Positions 45,920-55,264 of a stretch of DNA of 64,000 nucleotides are shown piece after piece; the stretch's first letter is position 1; each line of letters opens with the position of its first letter. The notes under the pieces are model-generated. The model saw only the letters and a list, made by a program, of their open reading frames with translations, searched no databases and had not been told where the DNA came from. Source of the DNA: JAZDFC01 sp043808235 (GTDB taxonomy: Bacteria; Bacteroidota; Ignavibacteria; Ignavibacteriales; Melioribacteraceae); assembly GCA_043808235.1 (NCBI GenBank), contig JAZDFC010000031.1:62001-126000 (forward strand), read 5' to 3'. Made by a program: the position numbers and the translations under genes.

Positions 45920-47743
45920 CTATTTAATTGAAAATTCAGCGTCATGAATTTCCGAAATTGATTTTAACACTTTATCAATCTTTTCAATTTGAGATTTTGG
46001 ATAGCTTTCTTCCGGTTTTAATTTCAAAGCCTCATTGTAATATTTTTTAGAATTATCATATTCCTTCTTCGATACACATTCATCCGCCAATTTGACTTGA
46101 CGCTTGTACTGTATTTCGTTTTCCTTCGGATTGTTGATCTGCTTCATTAATAATCCGGCACCGTCCTTTTCTGCCATCAATTTTCTAAATTCTTCCGGAT
46201 AACCGACGCGATTCAATTCTCCATCTTTATTTTTTACAACTCCGTCGTTGTATCGCCACATCAATTCTTCACTCATTTTTTTCCAGGTATCGTAAGTATT
46301 TTTTCCGCACCCGACAGAATAATTTGTAAGGAAATCAATCGCTTCTTCTTTGGAATTTTTGAATAATGTTATAGCTGTATTTTCGATGGACTGCTGATTA
46401 GTAAGATATTGTCCCTCTAATTCATTTTGAACAAGTTGAATATCTCCGATCACCAATGAGTAACGCGGGTAAACATAAGTTGAAACGAAATTAAAAAGCC
46501 AGAAGACAGAATCCCAATTAAAATGATGCAACGAGGCTAATCCTACTTTATAATTATACGGCACTTCTTTAATCGAACAATACATCGGTGAATAAACGGT
46601 CATATATGTATCATCAACGCCGAACCAGATCACTCCACCAATTTCGCGCGGAAGATGAGAACGGGATTGTGTAACAAATGAAAATCCGGTTTGATAAGTT
46701 GAAATTGGTCTCTCATTAAAATATTCTTTTTCATCTGCTCTCCATGTTAAGGGTGAGCAACGGTATGGAGAATTATACGGACCAGCAGCAATGCCTTTCG
46801 TCATATCAAACTCAGTACCTTCAAAATGATCGCGCATCAGCATCATAGCATCATGCACAGAGATTTTATTGTCCGGTTTAATAAATAGCGGCATCCGTTC
46901 CAATGTTTCACCACGGATATATCCAATATACTTACCCATATCTTTATTGATTCTGCGAAACATTGACCAAACACGTCCATCACAAAATCTAATCGCTCCA
47001 AAATCCAGCGGACAATATGCATCGGAAAAGCTAAAATCCTTATCTTCACCGGAGAAGTAGCCGTTCTCACGCGCGAACGAAATTACGTCTGGCGAATATA
47101 AACAGTTATCTTTATCGTTCAACGGGAAAGTCGTAATCCTCGATTGGTTTGCATGACCTGATACATAGCCATCAGGAATTCTTTGAGCTACCCATAATAT
47201 TCCTTTGTTGCCTTTTCCTTTGCCTACCAATTCAAAAATCCAGGCTTCATTCGCATCGGCAATTGAAAACGATTCGCCGGAACTGCAATACCCATATTCA
47301 GTTGTAAGATCAGAGATTATTTTAATCGCTTCACACGCAGTTTTGGCTCGTTGAAGTGCGATGTACATCAGACTGCCGTAATCCAACATTCCATCGGGAT
47401 TAACAAGTTCTTCCCTTCCACCAAAAGTTGTTTCGCCTATAGCAACTTGATATTCATTTATATTTCCAATTACATTGTAGGTTACTTCAGCCTGGGGAAT
47501 TTTGCCTAAATATTTTCCTGTATCCCATTCATAAATCTCGAGCATAGCTCCCTTGGAATAAACTGCTGCTCTTAAATGATATAATTCGCCGTACATATGG
47601 TAGGAATCAGCGGAATAAGTTATCATAACCGAGCCATCAGTACTGGCGCCTTTTGTAACAATTAAATTCGTGCATGCCTCTAAATTTATTCTAAAAATTC
47701 CGATGATAAAAAGAAGAAGATATAAAAGAAATTTGGAATTCAT
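45920..47743 (-). CDS. secreted peptidase C69-family Ntn-hydrolase (dipeptidase-like)
   Basis: A 607-residue exported hydrolase. The signal peptide covers residues 1-23 (LYLLLFIIGIFRINLEA) and exposes Cys24 as the mature N-terminus, in ACTNLIVTKGAST, the signature of C69 dipeptidases such as PepD. The substrate region YSADSYHMYGEL and the GETTFGGREE motif are also typical. It ends in a TPR-like pair of helices (about 560-600; DECVSKKEYDNSKKYYNEAL). The frame opens at two ATGs; 47743 is better spaced from GGAG (47749-47752). It is a distant third member of the Ntn fold in this window. It probably cleaves dipeptides or amides in the periplasm. Confidence 0.85.
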   Translation of the reverse strand: MNSKFLLYLLLFIIGIFRINLEACTNLIVTKGASTDGSVMITYSADSYHMYGELYHLRAAVYSKGAMLEIYEWDTGKYLGKIPQAEVTYNVIGNINEYQVAIGETTFGGREELVNPDGMLDYGSLMYIALQRAKTACEAIKIISDLTTEYGYCSSGESFSIADANEAWIFELVGKGKGNKGILWVAQRIPDGYVSGHANQSRITTFPLNDKDNCLYSPDVISFARENGYFSGEDKDFSFSDAYCPLDFGAIRFCDGRVWSMFRRINKDMGKYIGYIRGETLERMPLFIKPDNKISVHDAMMLMRDHFEGTEFDMTKGIAAGPYNSPYRCSPLTWRADEKEYFNERPISTYQTGFSFVTQSRSHLPREIGGVIWFGVDDTYMTVYSPMYCSIKEVPYNYKVGLASLHHFNWDSVFWLFNFVSTYVYPRYSLVIGDIQLVQNELEGQYLTNQQSIENTAITLFKNSKEEAIDFLTNYSVGCGKNTYDTWKKMSEELMWRYNDGVVKNKDGELNRVGYPEEFRKLMAEKDGAGLLMKQINNPKENEIQYKRQVKLADECVSKKEYDNSKKYYNEALKLKPEESYPKSQIEKIDKVLKSISEIHDAEFSIK

Positions 47744-47802
47744 CATTACTCCATCTAAGTATTAATAAAAAAGTGCTTTAAAAGCAGGTTAAAAACTTAC
47801 AA

Positions 47803-48420
47803 TTACTTTGTCAAAATTTCCATATACGTTATGTCAACTACGCGATAGGCAGGTTTGTATTCATCTGCATATTCCTCGGAATGATGGACAGCCGGAAAGC
47901 CAAACTCAGACATTTCATCAAAAAGTTTAATCATTCCCTCTTTATCAAATAAATATTTCCCCTCGCTCGCTAATTCTTCGGCAACTGCCCAATACGATTT
48001 GAAAGTCTCGATTGATCCTCGAAAATTATTTGCTGTTTCTATAAAAGCCGTCAATAAAATTTCGGGATTATAGCCTGCTTTGAGATAGGGACGTAAATTT
48101 ATTCGTACGATTCTTCCATCGGAGGATAAGGTGTCAATCAGTTCATCGTTAATTGAATAATCCAATCCGGCAATTTCACGGTCCATCCATTTCCTTACAC
48201 CAGAGGTATCCTTTACCGCATGTTCGCTGCCGAATGAAGCCTGGTGAATGAATTTGTAAACATCGTCAACTCGCAGATGTAGATGCTTATCGAGTTCTTT
48301 TAATAAAATTTCTTTCATAGCAGATTTATTTTTATCTTGAGCGGAACTGCTTGTTAATAATGTGAACATAATTAGAAATGAAAGGTTAAAGCAAGATTTA
48401 AATAATTCGGATTGACACAT
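47803..48420 (-). CDS. secreted protein of unknown function
   Basis: A 205-residue protein with a signal peptide (FNLSFLIMFTLLTSSSAQ, about residues 11-28). The mature part is mostly helical, with a conserved-looking phrase FIHQASFGSEHAV near residue 58-70 and PAVHHSEEYADEYKPAYRV near the C-terminus. The clustered His and acidic residues could bind metal, but no known motif is complete. It lies 60 bp before the C69 peptidase gene on the same strand, so co-transcription is possible. No strong ribosome-binding site is visible. Confidence 0.6.
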   Translation of the reverse strand: MCQSELFKSCFNLSFLIMFTLLTSSSAQDKNKSAMKEILLKELDKHLHLRVDDVYKFIHQASFGSEHAVKDTSGVRKWMDREIAGLDYSINDELIDTLSSDGRIVRINLRPYLKAGYNPEILLTAFIETANNFRGSIETFKSYWAVAEELASEGKYLFDKEGMIKLFDEMSEFGFPAVHHSEEYADEYKPAYRVVDITYMEILTK

Positions 48421-48683
48421 ATAATAAAATTCTACTTTTATGAAAAATTTTTAAACTCTCCTCAAAATTAGTTGATAAAAGTCAAAACTGCCCGATTAAT
48501 TAGGAAAGTTATTTGAAAGTGTGCAATTACAAATTACTCTTTGATGAAAGTCAGAATTAATATAAGATATTTTTGAATCCTTGACAGCCGAAATAAATTA
48601 TTTTTGATAAAATATTAAAATTCTGCCACAACGGCACAAAGACACAGTATGTTTTTATAATACCTATTTTTAATCTAAAGTAT

Positions 48684-49793
48684 TTATTTTTTTATAAACA
48701 TACAATTTTTAGGATGTTCATAATTACTTAATCCCACAATTTTTTTCTGAACTCCATTTTCCCAAACACAAATTGAGTTTTTAGTTTTTCCGGCAATCAA
48801 TATATTATCGTTAATGATTTTAATGGTAATGGGATAAATATTCTCTCCTTCGGAATTTATATTTGTCATTTTATCATTAATCCAGTAACACGGATTGCTA
48901 TCCTGCTTGCCGACTAAATACACATTTCCATCAAATATGTCCATCGAGTTTATTTCAATTTTATGATATGTAATTCCCTTTTCGTATGTGAAATAATTGT
49001 AATCCGCACTTTCCCACGCCATAAGAAACGCTCCTTCTTTTTCGTTATATTTATTTGGTATTGTTACGTAATCACTTCTCATATTTTCTTTCCAAACACA
49101 AAGTGTTTCTTTTTCCGTGTCATCCAAGCGCCCCGCTATATAAATCCCATTCTTATCACTTTTAATATCCACAGCGATTGAGTATTTATATGGCGTAGCA
49201 TCAAGCCGGATTAGTTTAGCGTTTTTCCAATAGCATGCTTCAATTCTATTTTCTTCACCTTCAGGTGAATTCATAAAACCGGCTATATAAAAATCCTTTC
49301 CATTGCCGGTAATTGATTTTGTAAAACCCGAATTCTTTCCTTGAACTTCGAGATCGGTTCGTTTTCCATTTTTCCAGTAACACGGTATCGTTCTTTTATC
49401 CATTACATAATGACCTGTGACATATACATCATTTCCCAAAACCAGAATACCACTCGTATACGCGCTATACCCAACATCCAAATCCACCGAGGTTCCATTT
49501 TTCCAATAACAAGGTTGAACTCCGGATTTATTACTATAAATACCGGATATGTAAATATCTTTGCTTGCTATACAAATATCACTTACCCTTGATTTTTCAG
49601 GCGACAATTTACTCAGCACTTCATTTATCCAGTAGCAAGCTCTATCTTTCCCGGGCTCTCCGGGTCCAATTGCACCGGCGGTATAAAGATCATAATCAAT
49701 TTTAACCGGGACAACATCCGTTTGTGAAATAAGCGAACTTGGAAGATATGCAATGATGGTGATTGCAATAAATATTTTCATGCTTCTGTTCAT
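48684..49793 (-). CDS. secreted seven-repeat protein, probable beta-propeller
   Basis: A 369-residue exported protein (signal peptide about residues 1-23). The mature chain has seven repeats of about 45-50 residues, each marked by C-[YV]-W-x-[NE]: ACYWINE, PCYWKNG, PCYWKNG, ACYWKNA, LCVWKEN, PCYWIND and ICVWENG. Between them are phrases such as DVYVTGHY, DFYIAGF and NVYLVGK, the pattern of a beta-propeller with one blade per repeat. GGAGG eight bases before ATG 49793 is a strong ribosome-binding site. There is no T9SS tail. The ligand is unknown. Confidence 0.7.
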   Translation of the reverse strand: MNRSMKIFIAITIIAYLPSSLISQTDVVPVKIDYDLYTAGAIGPGEPGKDRACYWINEVLSKLSPEKSRVSDICIASKDIYISGIYSNKSGVQPCYWKNGTSVDLDVGYSAYTSGILVLGNDVYVTGHYVMDKRTIPCYWKNGKRTDLEVQGKNSGFTKSITGNGKDFYIAGFMNSPEGEENRIEACYWKNAKLIRLDATPYKYSIAVDIKSDKNGIYIAGRLDDTEKETLCVWKENMRSDYVTIPNKYNEKEGAFLMAWESADYNYFTYEKGITYHKIEINSMDIFDGNVYLVGKQDSNPCYWINDKMTNINSEGENIYPITIKIINDNILIAGKTKNSICVWENGVQKKIVGLSNYEHPKNCMFIKK

Positions 49794-49842
49794 TATTGTA
49801 CCTCCGTTAGGTTGTTTCTGAAATGAATGATTAATCTACTGT

Positions 49843-50337
49843 TTAGTAAATCGGTTTTTCACCAATCTTCCAGCCTTTAGAGATTAAATTATTTATCGGA
49901 GTATATTGATCGTATCCAAGCTGCTTTGCATCCGGCGAATAATTATATTTTAATTTTGTGAATTTATTAATGATTCTCCCTGCAATGTATCCAACCACAA
50001 TACCGGATAAAACACAAATCCATGCTTCGACCCGGGGGAAAAGTATATTAATTAGTATTCCAGTTCCAATTCCAACCGCTAAAGAAATGAATCCAAGAAT
50101 AAAAGAATTAGCAAGATATCTTGTTGCCTTTTTCGAATTTTTGTAATGTTGGATTTTACAGCTTTCACAACGCGGGATTTTAATTGTTTGTGAAGTGTAG
50201 TTAGTCTGTTTAACTCCAAGTCCGATAAGCGAGGCGGGGGTAATTGTAGTTCTAACTTCGTTGATTTTATATAAATTCACTACCTGTGCAGAGTGATTAG
50301 CTGAGGGATTCTTTTTACAAAACCAACAAGTTTCCAT
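49843..50337 (-). CDS. zinc-ribbon-like membrane protein, unknown function
   Basis: A 164-residue protein with two CxxC pairs (Cys4/Cys7 in CWFC and Cys57/Cys60 in CESC) that could bind one zinc ion, followed by two transmembrane helices (about residues 75-96 and 104-125) and a short C-terminal tail. It lies 50 bp upstream of the propeller gene. I see no ribosome-binding site and recognise no family. Confidence 0.6.
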   Translation of the reverse strand: METCWFCKKNPSANHSAQVVNLYKINEVRTTITPASLIGLGVKQTNYTSQTIKIPRCESCKIQHYKNSKKATRYLANSFILGFISLAVGIGTGILINILFPRVEAWICVLSGIVVGYIAGRIINKFTKLKYNYSPDAKQLGYDQYTPINNLISKGWKIGEKPIY

Positions 50338-51011
50338 TACAAATCTATTCTATTAAAGAAGCGCAAATATTATCGTGTTAAGAGTAACAAGTAACCGTAT
50401 CTACTAATGCAACAATACAAAATATATCCCTAAAACCCAAAGAATTTTCCGATATAAGTCAAGGATGCTATATGCTTCGCAGTAATATAATCGACTGGAG
50501 CGGAGAAGAACTATAGTGGGCATAAATACTCACAATAAATTGGTTTTCGGATTTTTACCTTAATGACCTCTCTTTGTAAGAGAAGATTTACGTGAGTTCA
50601 GAAAAACAAAAATCCGAAAACCAATTTCTTCAACGTACCTCAAAAGCAGCATCGATTAGAAGCTCATATCTTAGTAATTTTTTAACATATGTATTATGCA
50701 AAACGATTCGGAACTTATTAATAATATTGGAACGCTTAAAATAAGAATGCCCAAAGATGAGGAAATAATTAAGGTTTAACTGTCGTGAAAACGGCGGTTG
50801 GGACAGTTCTTTTTTACTAAGATATCATTGTTTTTCCCTCTCAAGTCTCGAAGTTGGGTTAGTTAGTATGAATATTTTCCTGACCTAACGCGTTAGAGTG
50901 CATGAATATTAAACAACAACCAACGATAAAAATAATTCCTTTTTCCACCTTTTCCCTCATGAATGATTACATGATTTTATATTATTCCAATTTCCCATAT
51001 AAAAGCAATTA
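50338..51011. other. intergenic region with a long perfect inverted repeat
   Basis: These 674 bp have no convincing gene. The main structure is the 20-bp inverted repeat at 50537-50627, listed separately. A 27-codon ORF at 50696-50779 (+) begins ATG and reads as a hydrophilic peptide without a ribosome-binding site; it is probably chance or a remnant. The rest is A+T-rich. Confidence 0.5.
50537..50627. repeat. 91-bp element with perfect 20-bp terminal inverted repeats
   Basis: AAATTGGTTTTCGGATTTTT (50537-50556) is the exact reverse complement of 50608-50627. The 51-base interior holds its own hairpin (TCTCTT-TGT-AAGAGA). It could be a miniature inverted-repeat element, a strong RNA hairpin or a bidirectional terminator. 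Confidence 0.75.
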
Positions 51012-52327
51012 TCACTTCACCAAAATCATTTTTCGAGTTCGAGAAAATTCTCCTGCATGCAATCGATAAAAATATACACCGCTTGATAATTTACTTCCGT
51101 CAAATTCTACTTCATGTACGCCAGGTTCTTTTGTCTCATTCACCAACGTCGCTACTTCATTACCGAGTATATCATGTATCTTTAACGTAACATGTTGTAA
51201 AGACGCGCCACCCGTCAATTGCCGGGCAAGTTGCCGCGTCTCTACGCCGCTTGAGATGGAATATTTAATTGTTGTGGTAGGATTAAACGGATTTGGATAG
51301 TTCTGTTCCAAAATAAATTCATCCGGTAATTCCGGAGTTGGTTGAATCGAAGTTGTATTCAATAAGTATTCAATCGGTATTTTCCAAAGTCCGGCGTTTG
51401 TCCCAGCCATTAAGTAATCATTACAAACAGCAAGGACATGTATTGCTTTACCTAATAGGTTATATGTTATGTTATGTCATGCCATTCACTGCTATCTTCT
51501 GCTAACATAAATATCCTTGATGATATTACTGCAAAAACGTTTATCCCGTCAGTTTCAAGATACACAATGTATATTCCGTATATACCATTATCAGCACGAG
51601 TCCAGATTTCACCATTCGTGTCGGAATAATAAATCTCAGCATTTGCATCAGTATTAATCCCTGCAAAAAGTTTTTTATCCACAGAGACTAATGCGCTGAC
51701 GGTAGCAGTATCCGGCACCCCATTATTTGCCGGCAACCAAGTATTTCCTAAGTCCTTACTAAAATAAATTCCTATTCCACTTGTGCCAACAAAAATATTT
51801 GAATCAATGACGGCAAAACAATTATTACGCCATGATTCAGGATCGCCAAGCCATGACCTATTCCATGATTCACCGAAATCCGTTGACTTCCACACCTCTC
51901 CCCAAATGTAATCGGACATCAAACTGGCAAATAAATTATTGCCACAAAATTCCAAATCCCAAATACCTACAATAGGTAATTCTTGTAATCTCACCCAACT
52001 TTTACCTTTATCGCTGGATCGTTCTACTTCTCCTCCTTCAAATCCAATCCCAGCAAAAATATACTTATCATTTATTATTAGCGAGTTGAGATTCCCTTCA
52101 GGAAAGTCGACATCAGTCCTGGTCCAATTGTTTCCACAATCTTCCGAATAGAAAATGCTTGCAAGGGATTCAGTGAAGTTGTATCCGCCTAAAACAATTT
52201 GATTGTCCAGCACATCGATTGCTCTTATATACCCTTTGGAAATTACATCCGATTGTTCCCACTGAGCGAATAATTTATGTGACATTATCAGTAGTAACCC
52301 AAACAGTAGAAAATATTTTTGTATCAT
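51012..52327 (-). pseudogene. BNR-repeat T9SS protein gene split by a 5-bp tandem duplication
   Basis: The 5' part (51467-52327) encodes a signal peptide (LLFGLLLIMSHKLFA) and propeller repeats (SSDKGKSW, KSTDFGESW, YSDTNGEIW). It stops after SSEWHDIT. The 3' part (to 51012) continues in another frame as YNLLGKAIHVLAVCNDYLMA and TNAGLWK, then a T9SS tail (ILEQNYPNPFNPTTT, GVYFYRLHAG). At the break, GTTAT occurs twice in tandem (51466-51475, + strand); removing one copy joins the two frames perfectly. The damage is therefore a single slippage-type duplication. It could be a phase-variable switch, recent inactivation or an assembly error. GGAG precedes ATG 52327. Confidence 0.8.
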
Positions 52328-52374
52328 ACATTACTCCACCAACTCAAAAAGTTACGACTTGAAAATATATTAAA

Positions 52375-52815
52375 TCACTGTAATATCTTATCAACATGAT
52401 GCCGGAGATGCCTCAAATAATCTGTTACCACAAATTCCAGTGTTACCGGTTCTTCTTTTCCAATACCTACCGGCGCCGTTTTCGATTCTTCAGGCAGCCG
52501 TTCAATCAGATCGCATAAATGAAGATTATATGCCGACCACAACCCGACTAATAATTTCCACGATGAATTATTGTACTGCTGTATCCTAACCCATTCATTT
52601 TGATTATATGGTGGGAATTCCGAGGCTGCATTGTACGCGGCTCTAACAAACCGCTGATGATTATTCGCAGCCGAATCAATTAAATGTCCGAGTATTTCTT
52701 TCTTCGACCATTTTATAGTATCGGCATTAATACCTGTTTCTTCATCAGTCATTTTAGATAATTCCGGCTCAGTGGTTTCAATAATTGCGCGAAGTTCAAA
52801 TGCTATTTCTTTCAT
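52375..52815 (-). CDS. DinB-family protein
   Basis: A 146-residue four-helix DinB/YfiT-like protein. The metal-site histidines are in GHLIDSAANNHQRF (first pair, about 43-56) and YLRHLRHHVDKI near the C-terminus. Such proteins bind a divalent metal and include thiol transferases and uncharacterised members. AGAGGA precedes ATG 52815. The physiological role here is unknown, and nearby genes give no context. Confidence 0.8.
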   Translation of the reverse strand: MKEIAFELRAIIETTEPELSKMTDEETGINADTIKWSKKEILGHLIDSAANNHQRFVRAAYNAASEFPPYNQNEWVRIQQYNNSSWKLLVGLWSAYNLHLCDLIERLPEESKTAPVGIGKEEPVTLEFVVTDYLRHLRHHVDKILQ

Positions 52816-52856
52816 TAGATTCCTCTTAATTTTATTTCACTATCCAATAACTAACT

Positions 52857-53495
52857 CTATTTCGAAGTAGCAATATTCATCCCGACGCACATTGCCGCAA
52901 TCCAGATAAAGATGAAAATGATTATATATTTCGAACTTGCGGTTGAATCGCGATAAATAATATCCGCCTTCAATACAAAATGGTTTACCATTACTGCTTC
53001 GATTATTCCAGCCAACAATCCCAAGAATCTAAAAATATTTGAAAATATGTATTCGTCAATGTATTGAAAAAAACTAAATGAAATAGTGCCGAAAGCTATG
53101 ATTCCCAGTATGATTGTGCCTATCCTTTGCTCTTTCGTCGGTCTATTAGTACTAACGGCAAGCCACAGAATTGCAATCCAAATTGCTATGCCTTCAATTA
53201 AAAAACTATCGATTGCGATTGTGTTAAATCCGGGATTCGCGAAATCCGATATTGCGGCGAAAATCGGTCCATCTAAAAATGCAATCAATGCTGTAATTAA
53301 TGAAGAGGACTTTGGAGTATAGCTGATAACCACTGCAAGGTAAACACTTACTAATACAATCCCACCGAAGAAAAGTAAAAACGGATATCCGGTTCCGTAC
53401 ATAATTAAAACCACAAAAACAGCAATGGATGGTAAGAGTCCGAGGTAAATGAGATAAAGTAAATCAACAGTTTTATGTAAGCGATCTATTATCAT
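52857..53495 (-). CDS. multi-pass membrane protein, unknown function
   Basis: A 212-residue protein with about seven hydrophobic segments and short loops; the first starts near residue 12 (YLIYLGLLPSIAVFVVLI) and the last ends at the C-terminus (IIIFIFIWIAAMCVGMNI). It lies 41 bp upstream of the DinB-type gene on the same strand. I see no ribosome-binding site and recognise no family. Confidence 0.6.
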   Translation of the reverse strand: MIIDRLHKTVDLLYLIYLGLLPSIAVFVVLIMYGTGYPFLLFFGGIVLVSVYLAVVISYTPKSSSLITALIAFLDGPIFAAISDFANPGFNTIAIDSFLIEGIAIWIAILWLAVSTNRPTKEQRIGTIILGIIAFGTISFSFFQYIDEYIFSNIFRFLGLLAGIIEAVMVNHFVLKADIIYRDSTASSKYIIIFIFIWIAAMCVGMNIATSK

Positions 53496-53614
53496 AAAAA
53501 GAAATTTATTAATTCATGCCCCGTTATTCATTTCACTAGGAATACATGCGATTTGTTCTTTTTCATCTGTTGGAAGAATCTTTCCTTGAACTTCAGATAA
53601 AAGTCATATCATTA

Positions 53615-54316
53615 TTATTTTTTTGGACAATTTATTCCCATAAGCTTTTCAATCTGCTCATTTAATGTAAATATGGTATAGTACTCTTCCGGATCATACA
53701 GCGTCGCGGCTTTTTCCAAATCTTCGCACGCACCTGTTTTATCTTTGAATGCCATTAATCTCTGGAATGCACGGTTATAATAGTTTTCAGCGTTATCGGG
53801 TTCTACTTCAATCATCCGATCTAATAATATTTTTGCACTTAATGTATCAGCTAATTTTATGTGGCACCATGCAAGCATTCTAACCATATCTTTTTTAGTT
53901 GAATCTTCTTTAAGTATGGCGGAATAATCCCCCGAGGCGTTTTTGTAATTCTGTAGATTATAGAATGCAAATGCACGTCCACGCAACGCTTCAATTTTCA
54001 GGTTCGGATCAAGTTCTATCGCTTTAGTAAAATCTTTTATCTCCAGCTCAAATATTTTATTTAGGTAATTTGTATCGCCTTCAGCTTCAGAATAATCCTG
54101 GTTCGCCATTCTATAATTTCCCCTGTCCAGGTAAGCTTGGGCAAAATCCGGTTTCATCTCAATCACTTTGTCCAGTTCTTCAATAGCAGCTTTATGCTCT
54201 TTTTCCTTAGCTAACTCAATCGATTTGGTGTAATGTTCCTCTGTGGTCTGGTTGCACGATAATAGCAAAACTGGTAAAACAAGAAATATGATTTTATTTA
54301 ATTTTCTCTTTCTCAT
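53615..54316 (-). CDS. TPR-repeat lipoprotein
   Basis: A 233-residue lipoprotein. The signal peptide ends in a lipobox, LLLSC, with Cys21 as the lipid-modified residue. The mature part is a series of tetratricopeptide repeats (AIEELDKVIEMKPDFAQAYLDRGNYR in pieces: DKVIEMKPDFAQAY, FTKAIELDPNLKIEA, LDRMIEVEPDNAENYYNRAF). Such proteins mediate protein-protein contacts at the membrane. AGGAG precedes the ATG. No partner is evident. Confidence 0.8.
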   Translation of the reverse strand: MRKRKLNKIIFLVLPVLLLSCNQTTEEHYTKSIELAKEKEHKAAIEELDKVIEMKPDFAQAYLDRGNYRMANQDYSEAEGDTNYLNKIFELEIKDFTKAIELDPNLKIEALRGRAFAFYNLQNYKNASGDYSAILKEDSTKKDMVRMLAWCHIKLADTLSAKILLDRMIEVEPDNAENYYNRAFQRLMAFKDKTGACEDLEKAATLYDPEEYYTIFTLNEQIEKLMGINCPKK

Positions 54317-54723
54317 GATAATCTCCTAATAAATTTTTTATTCTTTTCTCAAATAAATTTGGTCGCACACTTACGATCATCGTACTATAATAAATACTAA
54401 AAATGTAGCTATAATTTTAACTCCGAAATTTATTGATATGGTTGTACCATATAACGTCTTCATGAACAATTCTATTTGCCTTAAGACCGGATCGTCAAAT
54501 AAGACTATTTTCATTTTCTTGCAGCTTTTTATAATAGTTTTTGGTCATTTTTAAAATATAAAAATGAAGCCCGGCACAATTTAGCATACTCAATTCGCAT
54601 CGTCGATTTCATACTAAGTCTTTTAGCCACCAAGGCGAGGACTCCGAGATCAAAGCCAATTGAAAAATATTGGGCGCAATCAACGATATGCGGATTATAC
54701 GATTCATAGATTTCGTATTTTTG
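54317..54723. other. intergenic region, no gene seen
   Basis: These 407 bp are A+T-rich. A short GC-richer stretch near 54625-54655 (CCACCAAGGCGAGGACTCCG) resembles degenerate 'CACCAAGGC'-type words also present near 48632-48650 (CCACAACGGCACAAAGACAC). I see no ORF, RNA gene or terminator. Confidence 0.4.
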
Positions 54724-54987
54724 TCACAAAGCCCCTTTTTGCATTAACTCCGTGACGTATTGTGAACGGGCTGAACCATCTAATCTTTTTTTATTTTTAT
54801 TACACCAAATTTTAAATTCATCTGGCTTTATTTCGACCTTCTCAATAATAAATCCTTCTTTCTCTAAATTTGATTTAGCCAATGAAGCCTGAATAAACCA
54901 ATCTTCATATTCATCCTCAAGTTGGTCATCAGATATTTGCTTCCATTCCTCCCAGTCATTTTCGTTGAAGCATGCTATCCCCATCAT
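54724..54987 (-). CDS. small acidic protein, unknown function
   Basis: An 87-residue cytoplasmic protein with an acidic, Trp-rich N-half (ENDWEEWKQISDDQLEDEYEDWF in pieces: NDWEEWKQISDD, EYEDWF) and a basic C-half (WCNKNKKRLDGSARSQY). Two consecutive ATGs lie at 54987 and 54984; AGGAG is upstream at a slightly long distance. I do not recognise a family. Confidence 0.6.
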   Translation of the reverse strand: MMGIACFNENDWEEWKQISDDQLEDEYEDWFIQASLAKSNLEKEGFIIEKVEIKPDEFKIWCNKNKKRLDGSARSQYVTELMQKGAL

Positions 54988-55054
54988 AAGCTTGTTCTCC
55001 TTATTTATTAATAATTTTATTTAATTGAACAATATTCATAGCGCGGCAAGCCGC

Positions 55055-55215
55055 AATGGATGATGGAAAATGGAAGATGGAAAAAGTATTGAAAATATCT
55101 TGACACAAAAAACAAAAACTTAAGTGCCGATACTATAGTAATCGTTGGTTCCATTAACTCAAATATCAATAATCCGCATTTTCAACTCTACATTTTCCAT
55201 TTTCCATCATCCATT
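55055..55215. repeat. pair of inverted 21-bp repeats (ATGGATGATGGAAAATGG type)
   Basis: Positions 55055-55075 are the exact reverse complement of 55195-55215. A TTGAAAAT word is also shared in inverted order just inside both arms, so the element is an imperfect longer inverted repeat with a ~119-base interior. It fills most of the gap between the small protein gene and the PPDK_N-type operon. Confidence 0.65.
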
Positions 55216-55264
55216 TACCATTCCTCCCCGGCACATGTCCGGCATCAGTTTGACGGGTTCCATC

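Noticed and set aside
50696..50779. 27-codon ORF
   Set aside because: No ribosome-binding site, no recognisable motif and too short to support from sequence alone.
51012..51410. A separate small T9SS-domain gene starting at 51410
   Set aside because: The frame continues upstream in protein-like sequence and joins the propeller gene when one GTTAT copy is removed, so it is the 3' part of a split gene.
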